Of a DNA stretch of 64,000 nucleotides, positions 44,756 through 54,450 are shown in pieces. Origin of the DNA: Deefgea piscis (lineage in GTDB: Bacteria > Pseudomonadota > Gammaproteobacteria > Burkholderiales > Chitinibacteraceae); contig NZ_CP054143.1 in assembly GCF_013284055.1 (NCBI RefSeq), forward strand, positions 2,356,001 to 2,420,000, written 5' to 3'. Position 1 is the first letter of the stretch, and each line of letters starts with the position of its first letter. Made by a program: the position numbers and the translations under genes. The notes beneath the pieces were generated by a model. That model made no database searches and had not been told where the DNA came from. It was given only the letters and a program-made list of their open reading frames with translations.

Positions 44756-45994
44756 TTATTCGGTGTCGTTCGCTAAATTACGATACGTCGCGAGATCCAA
44801 CTCACCTTCCGCGCGCGCCACCAATACGGCCGCCAGCGAGTCACCAGAGACGTTGGTCGCGGTATTCATCATGTCGATAATACGATCCACTGCGGCAATC
44901 GCGGCGACCACTTCGAGTGGCAGACCGACCGAAGTTAGCACCAAACTCATTACGATCAAGCCAGTGCCGGGTACGCCTGCCGCGCCAATCGCCGCCAATA
45001 CGGTGGTGACAATCACGGTGACCATTTGCAGTAAGGTCAACTCAATACCGACGGCGTTGGCAGCAAAAATCGCCACTGCGCCCAAATACGTTGCCAAGCC
45101 ATTCATATTCACCGTGGCACCTAAAGGCAGCACGAATGAGGCAATCGAGTTATGCACGCCCAATTGATGCTCACACGTTTCCATATTGAGCGGCAAGGTA
45201 GCATTGCTGGATGCGGTGGAATAAGCAAACAGCTGCACCGGTAACATTTTGCGAAGAAACGGCCAAGCGGGCAGTACAAACAAACGCAATAACAGCGGAA
45301 AAACCACCACCAGCATTAACGTACACGATAGGTAAATCACGCCAACCAGTGAGGCTAATTCGCCTAAGACGCGAAAGCCATTGTCGGCGGTCACATAAGC
45401 GATCAGTGCAAATACACCATACGGCGCAAAAGAGAGCACCATCAAAATCAGTTTAAACACCACTTCATTGAGTGAAACAAATAAGCGCTGCACCGGCTCA
45501 CCCGCAGTACCGGCTTTATTGATCGCAATACCAAAAAAGATGGCAAACACAATAATCGGTAGCACTTGCCCTTCGGCAAAAGCTTTAAATGGATTGTCAG
45601 GAAAAATCCCCATCATGGTGTCGAGCAAAGTGGTTTTTTGCATTTCTGGCGCCGTCACACCATGCAGCATGGCGCTCATGCCTGAGCCAATACCAAAGGT
45701 CATCGACAACAGCATCGCAATGGCTGCCGCAATGCCCATGGTTACGGCGTAAATCACCAGGGTTTTTGCCGCAACACGACCCATCTTGCTTAAGTCTTTC
45801 AGCGCAGTAATACCGCAAACTAAAGACACAAAAATAACTGGCACCACGGTCATTTTCAGCAAGGCTAAAAAGATGTCGCCAATCGGTTTAAGTTGCTTAA
45901 TCCACTCACCACCGATCAAACCCGCGATAACACCAAGGACTAGCGCCAGCATAATTTTTAGCCACATCGGCCATGATTTTTTTTGTGATAACAA
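44756..45994 (-). CDS. Dicarboxylate/amino acid:cation symporter (DAACS family)
   Basis: A 412-aa membrane protein with the GltP/DctA fold. The HP1 serine-rich block is AYSTASSNATLPLNMETC, TM7 is GATVNMNGLATYLGAVAIFAA and HP2 is GAAGVPGTGLIVMSLVL. The final block AVDRIIDMMNTATNVSGDSLAAV contains the conserved aspartate and NxxxD region. Imports dicarboxylates or acidic/neutral amino acids with Na+ or H+. The start is TTG 45994, chosen because TAGGAGAAAG is well placed; the next ATG is nine codons in. Confidence 0.92.
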   Translation of the reverse strand: MLSQKKSWPMWLKIMLALVLGVIAGLIGGEWIKQLKPIGDIFLALLKMTVVPVIFVSLVCGITALKDLSKMGRVAAKTLVIYAVTMGIAAAIAMLLSMTFGIGSGMSAMLHGVTAPEMQKTTLLDTMMGIFPDNPFKAFAEGQVLPIIVFAIFFGIAINKAGTAGEPVQRLFVSLNEVVFKLILMVLSFAPYGVFALIAYVTADNGFRVLGELASLVGVIYLSCTLMLVVVFPLLLRLFVLPAWPFLRKMLPVQLFAYSTASSNATLPLNMETCEHQLGVHNSIASFVLPLGATVNMNGLATYLGAVAIFAANAVGIELTLLQMVTVIVTTVLAAIGAAGVPGTGLIVMSLVLTSVGLPLEVVAAIAAVDRIIDMMNTATNVSGDSLAAVLVARAEGELDLATYRNLANDTE

Positions 45995-46321
45995 TTCTTT
46001 CTCCTAAGCAATTGTCGCGAGCATTGCTTATTTTGCCCCTGTAAAACAATAGCTGGCACGGTTTTGTGAATTATTAACATTCATTTTGTGAGCAAATACA
46101 TCGTGGATTTTTCGAATTTTCTATAGGGGTATTGCCATTGATGTGTTGATTATCAATGGCTTGATAGAAATACTGCTGATTTTTTAGATAAGCTGTTTGG
46201 CATTGAGTATCGAGATTTAGTGGCGGTGTAGGCGCAGGCGTGACGGCTGGCGTTTGCTGCGTTGGCATATCAACAAAGAGGTAGTTGTCTGAGCATGCAG
46301 TAACAGGCTGGTCATTTTTGC
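45995..46321. other. Gene-poor stretch with a doubtful small frame
   Basis: On the minus strand a frame ends at 46074 and encodes about 64 residues from an ATG at 46268. It is P/T/Q/N-rich (MPTQQTPAVTPAPTPPLN) with cysteines near the end (NPRCICSQNEC). No ribosome site precedes it. The frame also runs on into the 3' end of the GlxA-type gene. It might be a small secreted protein, but support is thin. Confidence 0.3.
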
Positions 46322-47263
46322 TTAGCGGCTTTCGCTGGGTAGTTTGCCGGTTTGTTGTTGCCAAACACGGCGAAAATCGCGGGTCGAGGCAAAGCCGGCT
46401 TGTTCGGCAATACGCTCAATCGAAAGCTGGGGTTGCAGCAATAATTGCCGAGCGGTGGCAAGGCGAATATCGAGTTGATATTGATGCGGCGTAATACCGC
46501 AGTGCTGCAAAAATAAACGCGCTAAATTGCGGCTACTGGTGTGCACGTGCTCGGCAATTTGCGCCAGTGTTAGGCGCTCAGAGACTTGGCGGCTGATTAA
46601 GTCTTGCGCTTTATGCACCATCGGGTGCAAATGATTGCGATGCGCTAGCCAAGGCGAGAGTTGCGGGTCTTGGCCGCTACGGCGCAGCCAAACCACCATT
46701 TCGCGGGCAACACTTTGGGCGATCAAGGGGCCAGCGTCTTGCTCAATTAAATGCAGCGCCAAATCAATTCCTGAGCAAATTCCCGCGCTGGTGGCAACGG
46801 GGCCGTCTTGCACGAATAAACGATCATCGTGAACGTGGGCTAAAGGGGCGGTTTGCCGTAAGCGATCAATGATTTCATGGTGGGTGGTGCATTGCCGACC
46901 ATCGAGTAAACCCGCTTCTGCCGCGAGCATGGTGCCGGAGCAAACGCAGGCCAGCTGATGTTGTTGAGCATCAAAATGCTGACGTAGCCAAGTGACCACT
47001 TGTTTGGACTCGGCGTTTTTGAGATTGACCAGCGAATTTTGCGCGCCAATTAAAATCACCGTTGCTCCGGCTGGAATCGGTGTTGGCAAGGGGGCGAGCT
47101 GGTGCTGTTTTAGCCCCACTGAGGAAGTGAGTTCAGTTAAGGGCGACACCAGATTGAGCCGGTACTGCGCGCCATGCAGCGCCGCGATTTGAAACGCTTC
47201 AGCGGGGCCAGCCAAATCCAGCAGCATAAATTGCGGGGTCAACACAAAATATAAATCGAGCAT
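46322..47263 (-). CDS. GlxA-type transcriptional regulator (DJ-1/PfpI + AraC HTH)
   Basis: A 313-aa protein. Residues 1-185 form a DJ-1/PfpI-like domain with the elbow ACVCSGTMLAAEAGLLDGR; residues about 210-313 form an AraC/XylS double HTH ending IAEQAGFASTRDFRRVWQQQTGKLP. GlxA-type regulators sense small molecules and often control neighbouring amidase or hydrolase genes. Here a cysteine hydrolase and an EamA exporter lie upstream on the same strand, so a link is plausible. Confidence 0.9.
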   Translation of the reverse strand: MLDLYFVLTPQFMLLDLAGPAEAFQIAALHGAQYRLNLVSPLTELTSSVGLKQHQLAPLPTPIPAGATVILIGAQNSLVNLKNAESKQVVTWLRQHFDAQQHQLACVCSGTMLAAEAGLLDGRQCTTHHEIIDRLRQTAPLAHVHDDRLFVQDGPVATSAGICSGIDLALHLIEQDAGPLIAQSVAREMVVWLRRSGQDPQLSPWLAHRNHLHPMVHKAQDLISRQVSERLTLAQIAEHVHTSSRNLARLFLQHCGITPHQYQLDIRLATARQLLLQPQLSIERIAEQAGFASTRDFRRVWQQQTGKLPSESR

Positions 47264-47426
47264 GCAAGGCCTTGTGGTTTAGGACTAAAGTGCAGACGCA
47301 GACATAAATTATGCATGAATTAAGTTGGGGCAAGGTGCAGATGACGCTGGATTGACTCGCTGATTGGGTGTTGACGCGACGTTGCTGAGCATGCTGCGCA
47401 GCAGCACCGTAGCGTCAAAGGCGGCG

Positions 47427-48335
47427 TTAGCTTTGAGTCGCCAGTTTGCGTGCTTGCCACAGTTGGCGAATTTGTCCGCCAAAAATATTGATCACCAAGC
47501 CGCTCATTAACAGCAATGCACCCCACCATTGCTGCGGTAATAGTTGCTCGTTCAGTAGCAGAGCGGCTGCGCTTAAGCCTACCCAAGGCACCAGTAAACT
47601 AAAGGGCGCAACCAGATTGGTTGGGTGGCGTTTAAGCAATAAATTCCACAAACTCATCCCGAGTAGGGCAGCAAAAATCGCTTGATACAGTACCGCCAGC
47701 AACGATTGCATTGAGAAATGCTGCAAGGCAGTCATGATTTCTTGTGGGCCTTCTAGCCATAAACTCAAACCAATAAAAGCAATCAACGGCGCAATCGAGG
47801 CCCAAACCATAAAGGCTAATACATCAAATTGCAGGCCTTTTTGTGTGCATTGCTTCAAAATCACATTGCCCATGGCCCAACCTGCAGCGCCTAGCAGTGT
47901 CATGATAAACCCAAGCAAAGTCATGCTTTGGCCGTGACTGCTGCCAATCAGCCACAAGCCAATGCCAGCGATCAATAGGCCAATGAGTTGGCTGTGCTTG
48001 AAGGATTCTTTTAAGAATACGGCGGCAAAAATCAGTGTAAAAAAAGCTTGTGATTGCAACACCACTGATGCCAAGCCCGCTGGCATACCGTTGGCCATGG
48101 CCGAGAATAAAAACCCCAGCTGACACAAGCCCCAAGTCAGGCCGTAAACAATTAAATAGCGCCACGGTAGATTGGGACGACGTAAGAAAAATACCGCCGG
48201 AAATACCGTTGCCGCAAAACGCAAGCTGGCCAATAGGAGCGGAGGTAAACCCACCAAGCCCCATTTGATAATGACAAAATTAAAGCCCCACGTTAAAACA
48301 ACGACGAGAGCGAGCAGGAGATCACGAGCCGGCAT
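47427..48335 (-). CDS. eamA: EamA-type DMT exporter (YdeD-like)
   Basis: A 302-aa protein with ten membrane segments. The opening LALVVVLTWGFNFVIIKWGL and blocks GMPAGLASVVLQSQAFFT and APFSLLVPWVGLSAAALLL closely follow E. coli EamA (YdeD), an exporter of cysteine and O-acetylserine. I used ATG 48335, which places the first helix at residue 5; a longer frame reaches 48392. Confidence 0.88.
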   Translation of the reverse strand: MPARDLLLALVVVLTWGFNFVIIKWGLVGLPPLLLASLRFAATVFPAVFFLRRPNLPWRYLIVYGLTWGLCQLGFLFSAMANGMPAGLASVVLQSQAFFTLIFAAVFLKESFKHSQLIGLLIAGIGLWLIGSSHGQSMTLLGFIMTLLGAAGWAMGNVILKQCTQKGLQFDVLAFMVWASIAPLIAFIGLSLWLEGPQEIMTALQHFSMQSLLAVLYQAIFAALLGMSLWNLLLKRHPTNLVAPFSLLVPWVGLSAAALLLNEQLLPQQWWGALLLMSGLVINIFGGQIRQLWQARKLATQS

Positions 48336-48506
48336 GCTGGGTTTCCTTGTAGAGCACACTGATTGCAGTGTGCTTAAGCGTGGTGAGCGCAATAGTTTAA
48401 ATCTAAAGCCGATTTTGATGTATTGCGCTGTAGCGTAAATTATCCCAATCTCAGCAGGCTATACCCCCATTTTTTGGGTTTTTTGGTGCACCATCGGCGT
48501 TGGGTT

Positions 48507-49067
48507 TTAGGCGAGAGCGAGCGCCGGCCAGCTGGCGACAAGCTGATCAATGCTGCAAATTCGGGCAAATCGGCCACTTAACACCAGCTCGGTATGCGTT
48601 TTAATCTCGTTGGCGCTAAAGCTTTGCCCATTGGCGTGCTGCATGGCAAAGGTCAGTGTGGCCTCGGTGACAAAATCAATTTGGTAGCCTAAATCAGATC
48701 CCACGCGTGCCGTTGTTTCGCAACATTGCTCGGTGCGGATGCCGCTAATGATTAAATGCTCGATACCTTGCTGCTGTAGGTATTCGTGTAGTCCCGAGCC
48801 AAGCAGCGCGTTATGCACGGTTTTTTCAAACACCAGACCGTGGTGAGGTGGTAAGAAATCCATCGGTTTGACCCAGCCGGATGCTTTTGAAAAATGACCG
48901 GTTTTTTCAACGTGAAAAATTTGAATAACCGGAATGTGTTGGCGCTGACAAGCCGTAATGAGCTCGATCTGCTTGGCTTGATACAGCGGCATATCGCTGG
49001 CGTTAAAGTATGGGGCTTGTAAAAAGGATTGCTGAACATCAATGACAAGCAGTGCGGAGCTGGACAT
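48507..49067 (-). CDS. Isochorismatase-like cysteine hydrolase
   Basis: A 186-aa alpha/beta hydrolase-like protein. The catalytic triad positions are seen: D in ALLVIDVQQSFL (residue 9), K in VFEKTVHNAL (near 82) and the nucleophile cysteine in SGIRTEQCCETTARVGSDLGY (near 114). Substrate unknown. Often found beside GlxA regulators, as here. Confidence 0.9.
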   Translation of the reverse strand: MSSSALLVIDVQQSFLQAPYFNASDMPLYQAKQIELITACQRQHIPVIQIFHVEKTGHFSKASGWVKPMDFLPPHHGLVFEKTVHNALLGSGLHEYLQQQGIEHLIISGIRTEQCCETTARVGSDLGYQIDFVTEATLTFAMQHANGQSFSANEIKTHTELVLSGRFARICSIDQLVASWPALALA

Positions 49068-49264
49068 TTTTTACCCTTTAGCGATTTGCTGGCTGATTTT
49101 GAAAGCGACAGAATCAGTGTAAAACAAGGCGTTGGCTAAAGTGAGCGCAAGAAACGACAAGATGGGGGACAAAACAGGACAGAATGTAGCGCGATTTGAT
49201 TCGGCTGAGGATATGTAGTGATAGCGCTGCGATTGCAGCTTGGCGGGGCGTCAATGAGAGGGCT

Positions 49265-49301
49265 GGCTTTATCTCTGTGGTGTGGACTCAGCGATAAAGC
49301 C
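49265..49301 (-). other. Hairpin downstream of the possible small gene
   Basis: GGCTTTATC (49265-49273) pairs perfectly with GATAAAGCC (49293-49301), loop 19. Confidence 0.35.
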
Positions 49302-49306
49302 GTGTA

Positions 49307-49457
49307 TTAAACAGCGATGCCACCAACTAGCAACAATCCGCTGCAGGTGCCCATAAAAATCAACTCCATCCGATCTTGCCGCGCTAGCAGCATTTGGCAA
49401 AACGAAATCGAGCAGGCTGCGCCCATTCCAAACAATACAATTTCAGCGGTGCTCATT
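49307..49457 (-). pseudogene. Possible small hydrophobic protein gene with a one-base frame disruption
   Basis: A good ribosome site (GGAG) and ATG AGC ACC occur at 49457, but that frame soon becomes non-hydrophobic and runs into the hairpin at 49265. The frame one base over gives a convincing hydrophobic end, MGAACSISFCQMLL ... CSGLLLVGGIAV, stopping at 49307 six bases before the hairpin. Removing one A from the run of three at 49439-49441 would join them into a 49-aa membrane peptide. It may be a frameshifted gene, a sequencing error or chance. The rest of 49068-49688 holds no gene I can support. Confidence 0.3.
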
Positions 49458-49688
49458 GAAAACTCCATTTATGTTGTTCGCATCAAGTAGAGCTGGCGCA
49501 ATGAGCGAAGTTCCAACGCCACTACAAAAATAAATGGGCCAGCTAGGACCTCTCAATGGTGGCGCTGGCAAACGTCTGCAGGGCGAATAGTTAACTAACC
49601 GAATAGCTGTTTAGACCAATAAAATTCACGAAAATTTCATATCAAGTCAGCTATGGTGAAGCTGGTCTGATGTGATGGAGTGAATTCA

Positions 49689-51314
49689 ATGGGCGTCGCT
49701 TTAAGAATTAAACATAAATTATGGCTGCTAACGGGTTTGGCGCTGCTGGGCTTACTGGGTATTGGGTTGGCGATGCTGCTGTCAAGCCGGCAATCGATGC
49801 TCGAAGACCGAGAGGCCAAGACTTTAAGTTTGATTGAACTCGGTCATAGCGTGATCGAGCATTATGGACAACTTGAAAAAAATGGCAGCCTGTCAAAAGA
49901 AGCTGCGCAAGCACAAGCCAAAGCGGCGTTAAAAAACCTGCGGTATGACCAAGACAATTATTTCAGTATTTATGATCCGCAATATCATATGGTGCAGCAT
50001 CCGATTAAGCCTGAGCTCACCGGCAAGGATTTATCTGGACTAAAAGACAAAAATGGCGTGCCGATCGTCGTCGAATTAGTGAAAGCGGCGCAAAGTGGCA
50101 ATGCGCAATTTGTGCGTTATCTATGGCCCAAGCCCGGGCAGGACACCCCTGTGGCTAAAATCTCCACCGCCAAACTTTTTCAGCCTTGGGGCTGGATTAT
50201 TTCTTCGGGGATTTATATTGACGATTTGGATGCGATTTTTAAGCAACGCGCTTTATTTTTGGGCGGGGCTTTAGTGCTGGTGGCTGGCGTATTATTGCTG
50301 GCCTCGTTGTGGATTGCCCATAGTATTACCGCGCCATTAGATGCTTTACGCGTAGCGATGCAGCAGATTGCCGCCAGTGGTGATCTAACGCGGCGGGTAA
50401 AAATCAGCGGCAATCGTGATTTGGCTGAAATTGCCGATACCTTTAACGCTTTAATTGCCAGTTTGCAGCAGTTATTAATGCGTGTTTCTAGCGCCACCCA
50501 GCAAGTGTCGCAAACTACCGATCAGCTAGTGAATTCTTCGCAAGCCGTTGAGCAAGGCTCGGTGGCGCAACATCGCGCAGCAGCCTCGGCGACGGTGGCC
50601 ATTGAGCAAATTAGTACCAGCATTGATCAAGTTGCGGCCAATGTGTGTGGCACTGCTGATGTAACGCGAGAATTGCGCGAGTTGGCAGGGCACGGGCGGC
50701 AAGCGGTGAAAGCAGCCGCCGAAGAAATGCATCAAATTGCCAATGAAATTGATTCTTCGGCAGGTGCAGTGCACAGCATGGGGCAACGCTCTTTGCAGAT
50801 TTCCGAAATCGTTGGCGTGATTCGCGAAATCGCCGATCAAACTAATTTATTGGCACTGAATGCCGCCATTGAAGCTGCCCGCGCTGGGGAATCTGGGCGT
50901 GGCTTTGCCGTCGTTGCCGATGAAGTACGTAAACTGGCCGAGCGAACAGGGCAATCGACACAGCAAATTACCGAAACCATTCACATTATTCAGCAAGAAA
51001 CGCAAAGTGTGGTGGGTAATATCGAAGGCGTTAGCCTGCGCGCTAGGCAGGGTGCGCAATTGGCACAACAAGCCGATCAGTTGGTTGAGCAATTAGATCA
51101 ACATTCGGCGCAAGTGGGGCCATTGGTGGGCGAAATCTCCACCGCAACGCAAGAGCAAAGCCGTGCCACTCAGCATATTGCGCGTAATGTGGAGGATATT
51201 TCGAGCATGGCAGAAAACAATGTGCGCGAAGTCGGCAGCGCCGCCAATTCGGTACGCCAGCTCAAAGCGCTGGTGCTGGAGCTCAATGGTCGCGTCGAGC
51301 AATTTAAGGTATAG
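49689..51314 (+). CDS. Methyl-accepting chemotaxis protein with single Cache sensor
   Basis: A 541-aa chemoreceptor. Membrane helix 1 is at about residues 10-32, a periplasmic sCache_2-like domain at 35-185 ([34 protein letters not shown]), membrane helix 2 at about 190-212, HAMP at 213-265, and the MA signalling domain after that. The tip is [22 protein letters not shown] with [17 protein letters not shown]. sCache_2 domains typically sense small organic acids such as acetate, propionate or lactate-like ligands. ATG 49689 has GGAG eight bases upstream. A terminator follows. Confidence 0.94.
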   Translation: MGVALRIKHKLWLLTGLALLGLLGIGLAMLLSSRQSMLEDREAKTLSLIELGHSVIEHYGQLEKNGSLSKEAAQAQAKAALKNLRYDQDNYFSIYDPQYHMVQHPIKPELTGKDLSGLKDKNGVPIVVELVKAAQSGNAQFVRYLWPKPGQDTPVAKISTAKLFQPWGWIISSGIYIDDLDAIFKQRALFLGGALVLVAGVLLLASLWIAHSITAPLDALRVAMQQIAASGDLTRRVKISGNRDLAEIADTFNALIASLQQLLMRVSSATQQVSQTTDQLVNSSQAVEQGSVAQHRAAASATVAIEQISTSIDQVAANVCGTADVTRELRELAGHGRQAVKAAAEEMHQIANEIDSSAGAVHSMGQRSLQISEIVGVIREIADQTNLLALNAAIEAARAGESGRGFAVVADEVRKLAERTGQSTQQITETIHIIQQETQSVVGNIEGVSLRARQGAQLAQQADQLVEQLDQHSAQVGPLVGEISTATQEQSRATQHIARNVEDISSMAENNVREVGSAANSVRQLKALVLELNGRVEQFKV

Positions 51315-51365
51315 CTTTGTAGTGCAATGGCGATAAAGGGCAGAGGGATATACCTACAGCCAAAT

Positions 51366-51408
51366 AAAAACCCGCCCGATGTGCTTAGCGCAGTCGGGCG
51401 GGTTTTTA
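51366..51408. terminator. Bidirectional terminator between the chemoreceptor and curA
   Basis: AAAAACCCGCCCGA (51366-51379) pairs with TCGGGCGGGTTTTT (51394-51407), loop 14. Serves both convergent units. Confidence 0.93.
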
Positions 51409-51438
51409 TTGCCGCAGCCATCGCTGGCTTTGGACGGA

Positions 51439-52458
51439 TTATTGTTCGACGCGAACGATGAGTTTGCCGAAGTTTTTGCCTTCAAGTAAGCCCATAAAGG
51501 CTTCGGGGGCGTTTTCTAGGCCTTGCACCAGGTCTTCTTTAAATTTGATTTTTCCTTCGCTTAGCCATTGACTCATGGCGCTAAAAAATTCGCCGTAACG
51601 ATGGCCGTAATCATCAAAAATAATAAAGCCTTGCATCTTGATGCGTTTTTTTAATAGCGTACCCATCAATAAACCGAGTCGATCTGGCCCTGCGGGTAAT
51701 TGTTGGTCGTTGTAATGCGCAATTAAACCGCAAACTGGAATTCGCGCGCCGACATTCAGTAGCGGCAAGACAGCGTCAAACACCGCGCCGCCGACACTTT
51801 CAAAATACACATCAATGCCAGTTGGGCAGGCTGCGGCCAATTGCGCGGCAAAATCGGGGTCTTTGCGATCGATGCAAAGATCAAAACCTAGCTCATTGGT
51901 GACGTAGTCACATTTGTCTTTACCACCGGCAATGCCGATCACGCGGCAGCCTTTTAGCTTCGCAATTTGGCCAACAATCGCGCCTACTGCACCACTCGCC
52001 GCCGCCACCACCACGGTGTCGCCTGCTTTCGGTTGACCAATATCGAGTAAGCCCATATAGGCGGTAAAGCCAGGCATGCCCAAAACGCCAAGCGCCATCG
52101 AAGGCTGCGCCATATCGGCCGGTAAGATATTGACGCCCTCACCGTTGGAAATGGCGTAGTCTTGCCAGCCGCTATAGCTGAGCACTAAGTCACCGACTTT
52201 AAATTGCGGGTTGTTAGAAGCTGCAACGCGGGCAATGGTGCCGCCGACCATCACGTCATTGAGCGCAACCGGTGGCGCGTAAGAGGGGGCATCGCTCATG
52301 CGGCCACGCATATACGGGTCTAGCGACAGATACGTGGTGCGAAGCAGGATTTCACCCGCCGCTGGCGTTGGTATCGCCGATTCGATTAAGCGAAAGTCGG
52401 CTGGCGTTGGCGCGCCCACAGGGCGAGAATTTAAAACGATTTGGCGATTCATGCTCAT
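51439..52458 (-). CDS. curA: NADP-dependent enone reductase CurA-like
   Basis: A 339-aa MDR-superfamily enzyme without zinc ligands. TTYLSLDPYMRGRMSD, GMPGFTAYMGLLDIGQPKAGDTVVV and the nucleotide loop AAASGAVGAIVGQIAK are characteristic of the leukotriene B4 dehydrogenase/CurA group. It reduces alpha,beta-unsaturated carbonyls with NADPH. It follows yqhD by 64 bases on the same strand and probably shares the NemR-like control. Confidence 0.9.
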   Translation of the reverse strand: MSMNRQIVLNSRPVGAPTPADFRLIESAIPTPAAGEILLRTTYLSLDPYMRGRMSDAPSYAPPVALNDVMVGGTIARVAASNNPQFKVGDLVLSYSGWQDYAISNGEGVNILPADMAQPSMALGVLGMPGFTAYMGLLDIGQPKAGDTVVVAAASGAVGAIVGQIAKLKGCRVIGIAGGKDKCDYVTNELGFDLCIDRKDPDFAAQLAAACPTGIDVYFESVGGAVFDAVLPLLNVGARIPVCGLIAHYNDQQLPAGPDRLGLLMGTLLKKRIKMQGFIIFDDYGHRYGEFFSAMSQWLSEGKIKFKEDLVQGLENAPEAFMGLLEGKNFGKLIVRVEQ

Positions 52459-52522
52459 TGGGCTTCCTTGAAGGTTAAAACGGGCCAGTCGGTGGCAACG
52501 TGGCCCGGGGCGAAGGCTTTGT

Positions 52523-53680
52523 TTATAGTGCGGCAGTTAAAATGTCGCGACTGATTTCAAGCGTTACATCTTGGCGTTCACCCAATTGCGTCATGCCGTG
52601 GGCAGCCAGTTGCGCAATCACCGCGTCGATGGCCGCAGGGCCTAAATCGTAATCGGATAATTTGGTTTTAATACCCATGGCTTCAAAGAAATCACGGGTT
52701 TTTTCAATCGCGGCGGCGATGCGCTCGTCTTCACTGCCGTGGTGTAGATGCCAAACGCGGTCGGCGTATTGCAACAGTTTTTCGCGTTTGCTTTCGCTGC
52801 GTAGCATCAAGCTGGCCGGCAAGACCACTGCCAATGTGCGGGCGTGATCAATATCAAAAAGGGCTGTGAGTTCGTGGCCGATCATATGCGTTGACCAGTC
52901 TTGCGGCACGCCGGCGCCGATTAAGCCATTGAGTGCTTGGGTGGCGGCCCACATTAAATTGGCGCGTAAATCGTAGTCTTGTGGCTTGGCCAATACTTTA
53001 GGGCCAATCTCGATCAAGGTTTGTAATAGGCCTTCGGCGTAGCGATCTTGCACCATGCCATTGGCTGGGTAAGTGAGGTATTGCTCAATGGTGTGAACAA
53101 AAGCATCGACCACGCCATTGGCGATTTGGCGCTCTGGCAAGGTGAAGGTTTTGCTTGGATCTAGAATCGAAAACTGTGGGAATACCAAAGGATTCATAAA
53201 TGGCAATTTGGTTTGCGTGGCTTTTTGCGTAATCACCGCGCCATGATTCATTTCTGAGCCGGTTGCCGGTAGTGTTAACACGGTGCCAAATGGCAAGGCG
53301 CTTTGAATGTTGCCGCCAAAGTGGGTCAAAATATCCCAAGGTTCGCCAACAAAAGGTACTGCTGCGGCGATAAATTTAGTGCCGTCAATCACTGAGCCGC
53401 CGCCCACTGCCAGTAGAAAATCGAGTTTTTCGGCACGAATCATCTCTACCGCTTGCATCAGTGTTTCATACGACGGATTAGGCTCAATGCCGTTAAATTC
53501 GTGCACTTCACGAGCGCCAAGCGCGGCTTTGACTTCGGCCAAGGTGCCGTTTTTGCGGGCGCTTTCGCCGCCGAGCAACACCATTACGCGGGCGTTGGCC
53601 GGAACGAGTTGATCGAGTTGCGCAATGGTGTTGGTGCCAAATACGATTTTAGTTGGATTGAAAAATTCAAAATTAGTCAT
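52523..53680 (-). CDS. yqhD: Iron-containing alcohol dehydrogenase YqhD-like
   Basis: A 385-aa group III alcohol dehydrogenase. NADPH site: LLAVGGGSVIDGTKF and TLPATGSEMNHGAVIT. Metal ligands: D and H in NGVVDAFVHTIEQ, H in GHELTALFDIDHARTLAVV (two histidines). It reduces aldehydes such as methylglyoxal and lipid-derived aldehydes. A palindromic operator lies 15 bases upstream of its ATG. Confidence 0.93.
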   Translation of the reverse strand: MTNFEFFNPTKIVFGTNTIAQLDQLVPANARVMVLLGGESARKNGTLAEVKAALGAREVHEFNGIEPNPSYETLMQAVEMIRAEKLDFLLAVGGGSVIDGTKFIAAAVPFVGEPWDILTHFGGNIQSALPFGTVLTLPATGSEMNHGAVITQKATQTKLPFMNPLVFPQFSILDPSKTFTLPERQIANGVVDAFVHTIEQYLTYPANGMVQDRYAEGLLQTLIEIGPKVLAKPQDYDLRANLMWAATQALNGLIGAGVPQDWSTHMIGHELTALFDIDHARTLAVVLPASLMLRSESKREKLLQYADRVWHLHHGSEDERIAAAIEKTRDFFEAMGIKTKLSDYDLGPAAIDAVIAQLAAHGMTQLGERQDVTLEISRDILTAAL

Positions 53681-53694
53681 GGTAAAACCTTTAT

Positions 53695-53709
53695 TAGACC
53701 AGTCGTCTA
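53695..53709. promoter_or_regulatory. NemR-type operator upstream of yqhD
   Basis: TAGACCAGTCGTCTA, a palindrome with half-sites TAGAC/GTCTA. The same half-sites recur before the repressor gene. Confidence 0.75.
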
Positions 53710-53822
53710 GTTGGTAATTAAAAAATAAATCGCAGCGGCGATTTATCTTAAAGTCGGGCGATCAATAAAATACCCAGCGGCAAAACCACATCGGCTGCCG
53801 CGCGGGTGAAAACAGTGTGCGA

Positions 53823-54413
53823 TTAACGCAAGCTTAAAATATCCCGAGTGCTTTGCATTGCGCCCTCGAGCGCGCTGCGATCGCGGCGAATTTTGGTGAG
53901 TAAAGTCGCGCCCAACCAAATTTCGTATAAATGCAGTGCCGTTTGCTCGGTGCTGGCAAAGTGGGGTATTGAGGCATCTTGCTCGCCCTCGCTTAAGCAC
54001 TGAGCAATACGGGCTAATAATTGCTGAGTGCCACGCACTAAACAGCCGCGCATGCTTTCAGATAAATCCGAGACTTCGGCGGCCAATTTTACGGTGAGGC
54101 ATTGCCCATCGCGGTCGTCGCAGCTTTGGGTTTCTAGCCAACTGCCCCAGTACGCCAACATCCGCTCGCCAGCGTTTGAGCCTTGGGTGTTAAAAATTTC
54201 ATCTAAGCGCTGGCAGTAATTGGCAAAATAATCCTCAAGCAAAGCTTCGCCAAATGCTTCTTTGGATTTGAAGTAATGGTAAAACGAGCCTTTGGGTACG
54301 GCGGCAGCGGTTAAAATCTCAGTCAAACCGACAGCCGAAAACCCCTTGCCGAGAATAATCGGCTTGGCGGTATCCAAAATATGCTGACGTACGTCGATGT
54401 GTTCAGAAGTCAT
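53823..54413 (-). CDS. nemR: TetR-family repressor, NemR-like
   Basis: A 196-aa repressor. N-terminal HTH: ILTAAAVPKGSFYHYFKSKEAF. The core has CLTVKLAAEVSDLSESMRG, almost identical in pattern to E. coli NemR, including the cysteine that senses electrophiles and hypochlorous acid. It should release DNA when that cysteine is modified. Targets inferred from the operators: itself, yqhD and, by operon, curA. Confidence 0.88.
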   Translation of the reverse strand: MTSEHIDVRQHILDTAKPIILGKGFSAVGLTEILTAAAVPKGSFYHYFKSKEAFGEALLEDYFANYCQRLDEIFNTQGSNAGERMLAYWGSWLETQSCDDRDGQCLTVKLAAEVSDLSESMRGCLVRGTQQLLARIAQCLSEGEQDASIPHFASTEQTALHLYEIWLGATLLTKIRRDRSALEGAMQSTRDILSLR

Positions 54414-54431
54414 GGGCGCATCCTACACAAA

Positions 54432-54450
54432 ACTAGACCGGTCGTCTAGT
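54432..54450. promoter_or_regulatory. NemR-type operator upstream of the repressor gene
   Basis: ACTAGACCGGTCGTCTAGT, a 19-bp palindrome (seven-base half-sites), 19 bases upstream of the nemR ATG. Implies autoregulation. Confidence 0.8.

Noticed and set aside
46074-46268. Small proline/threonine-rich frame between the symporter and the GlxA-type gene
   Set aside because: No ribosome site, unclear start, and overlap of the longer frame with a real gene; kept only as a note in the intergenic entry.
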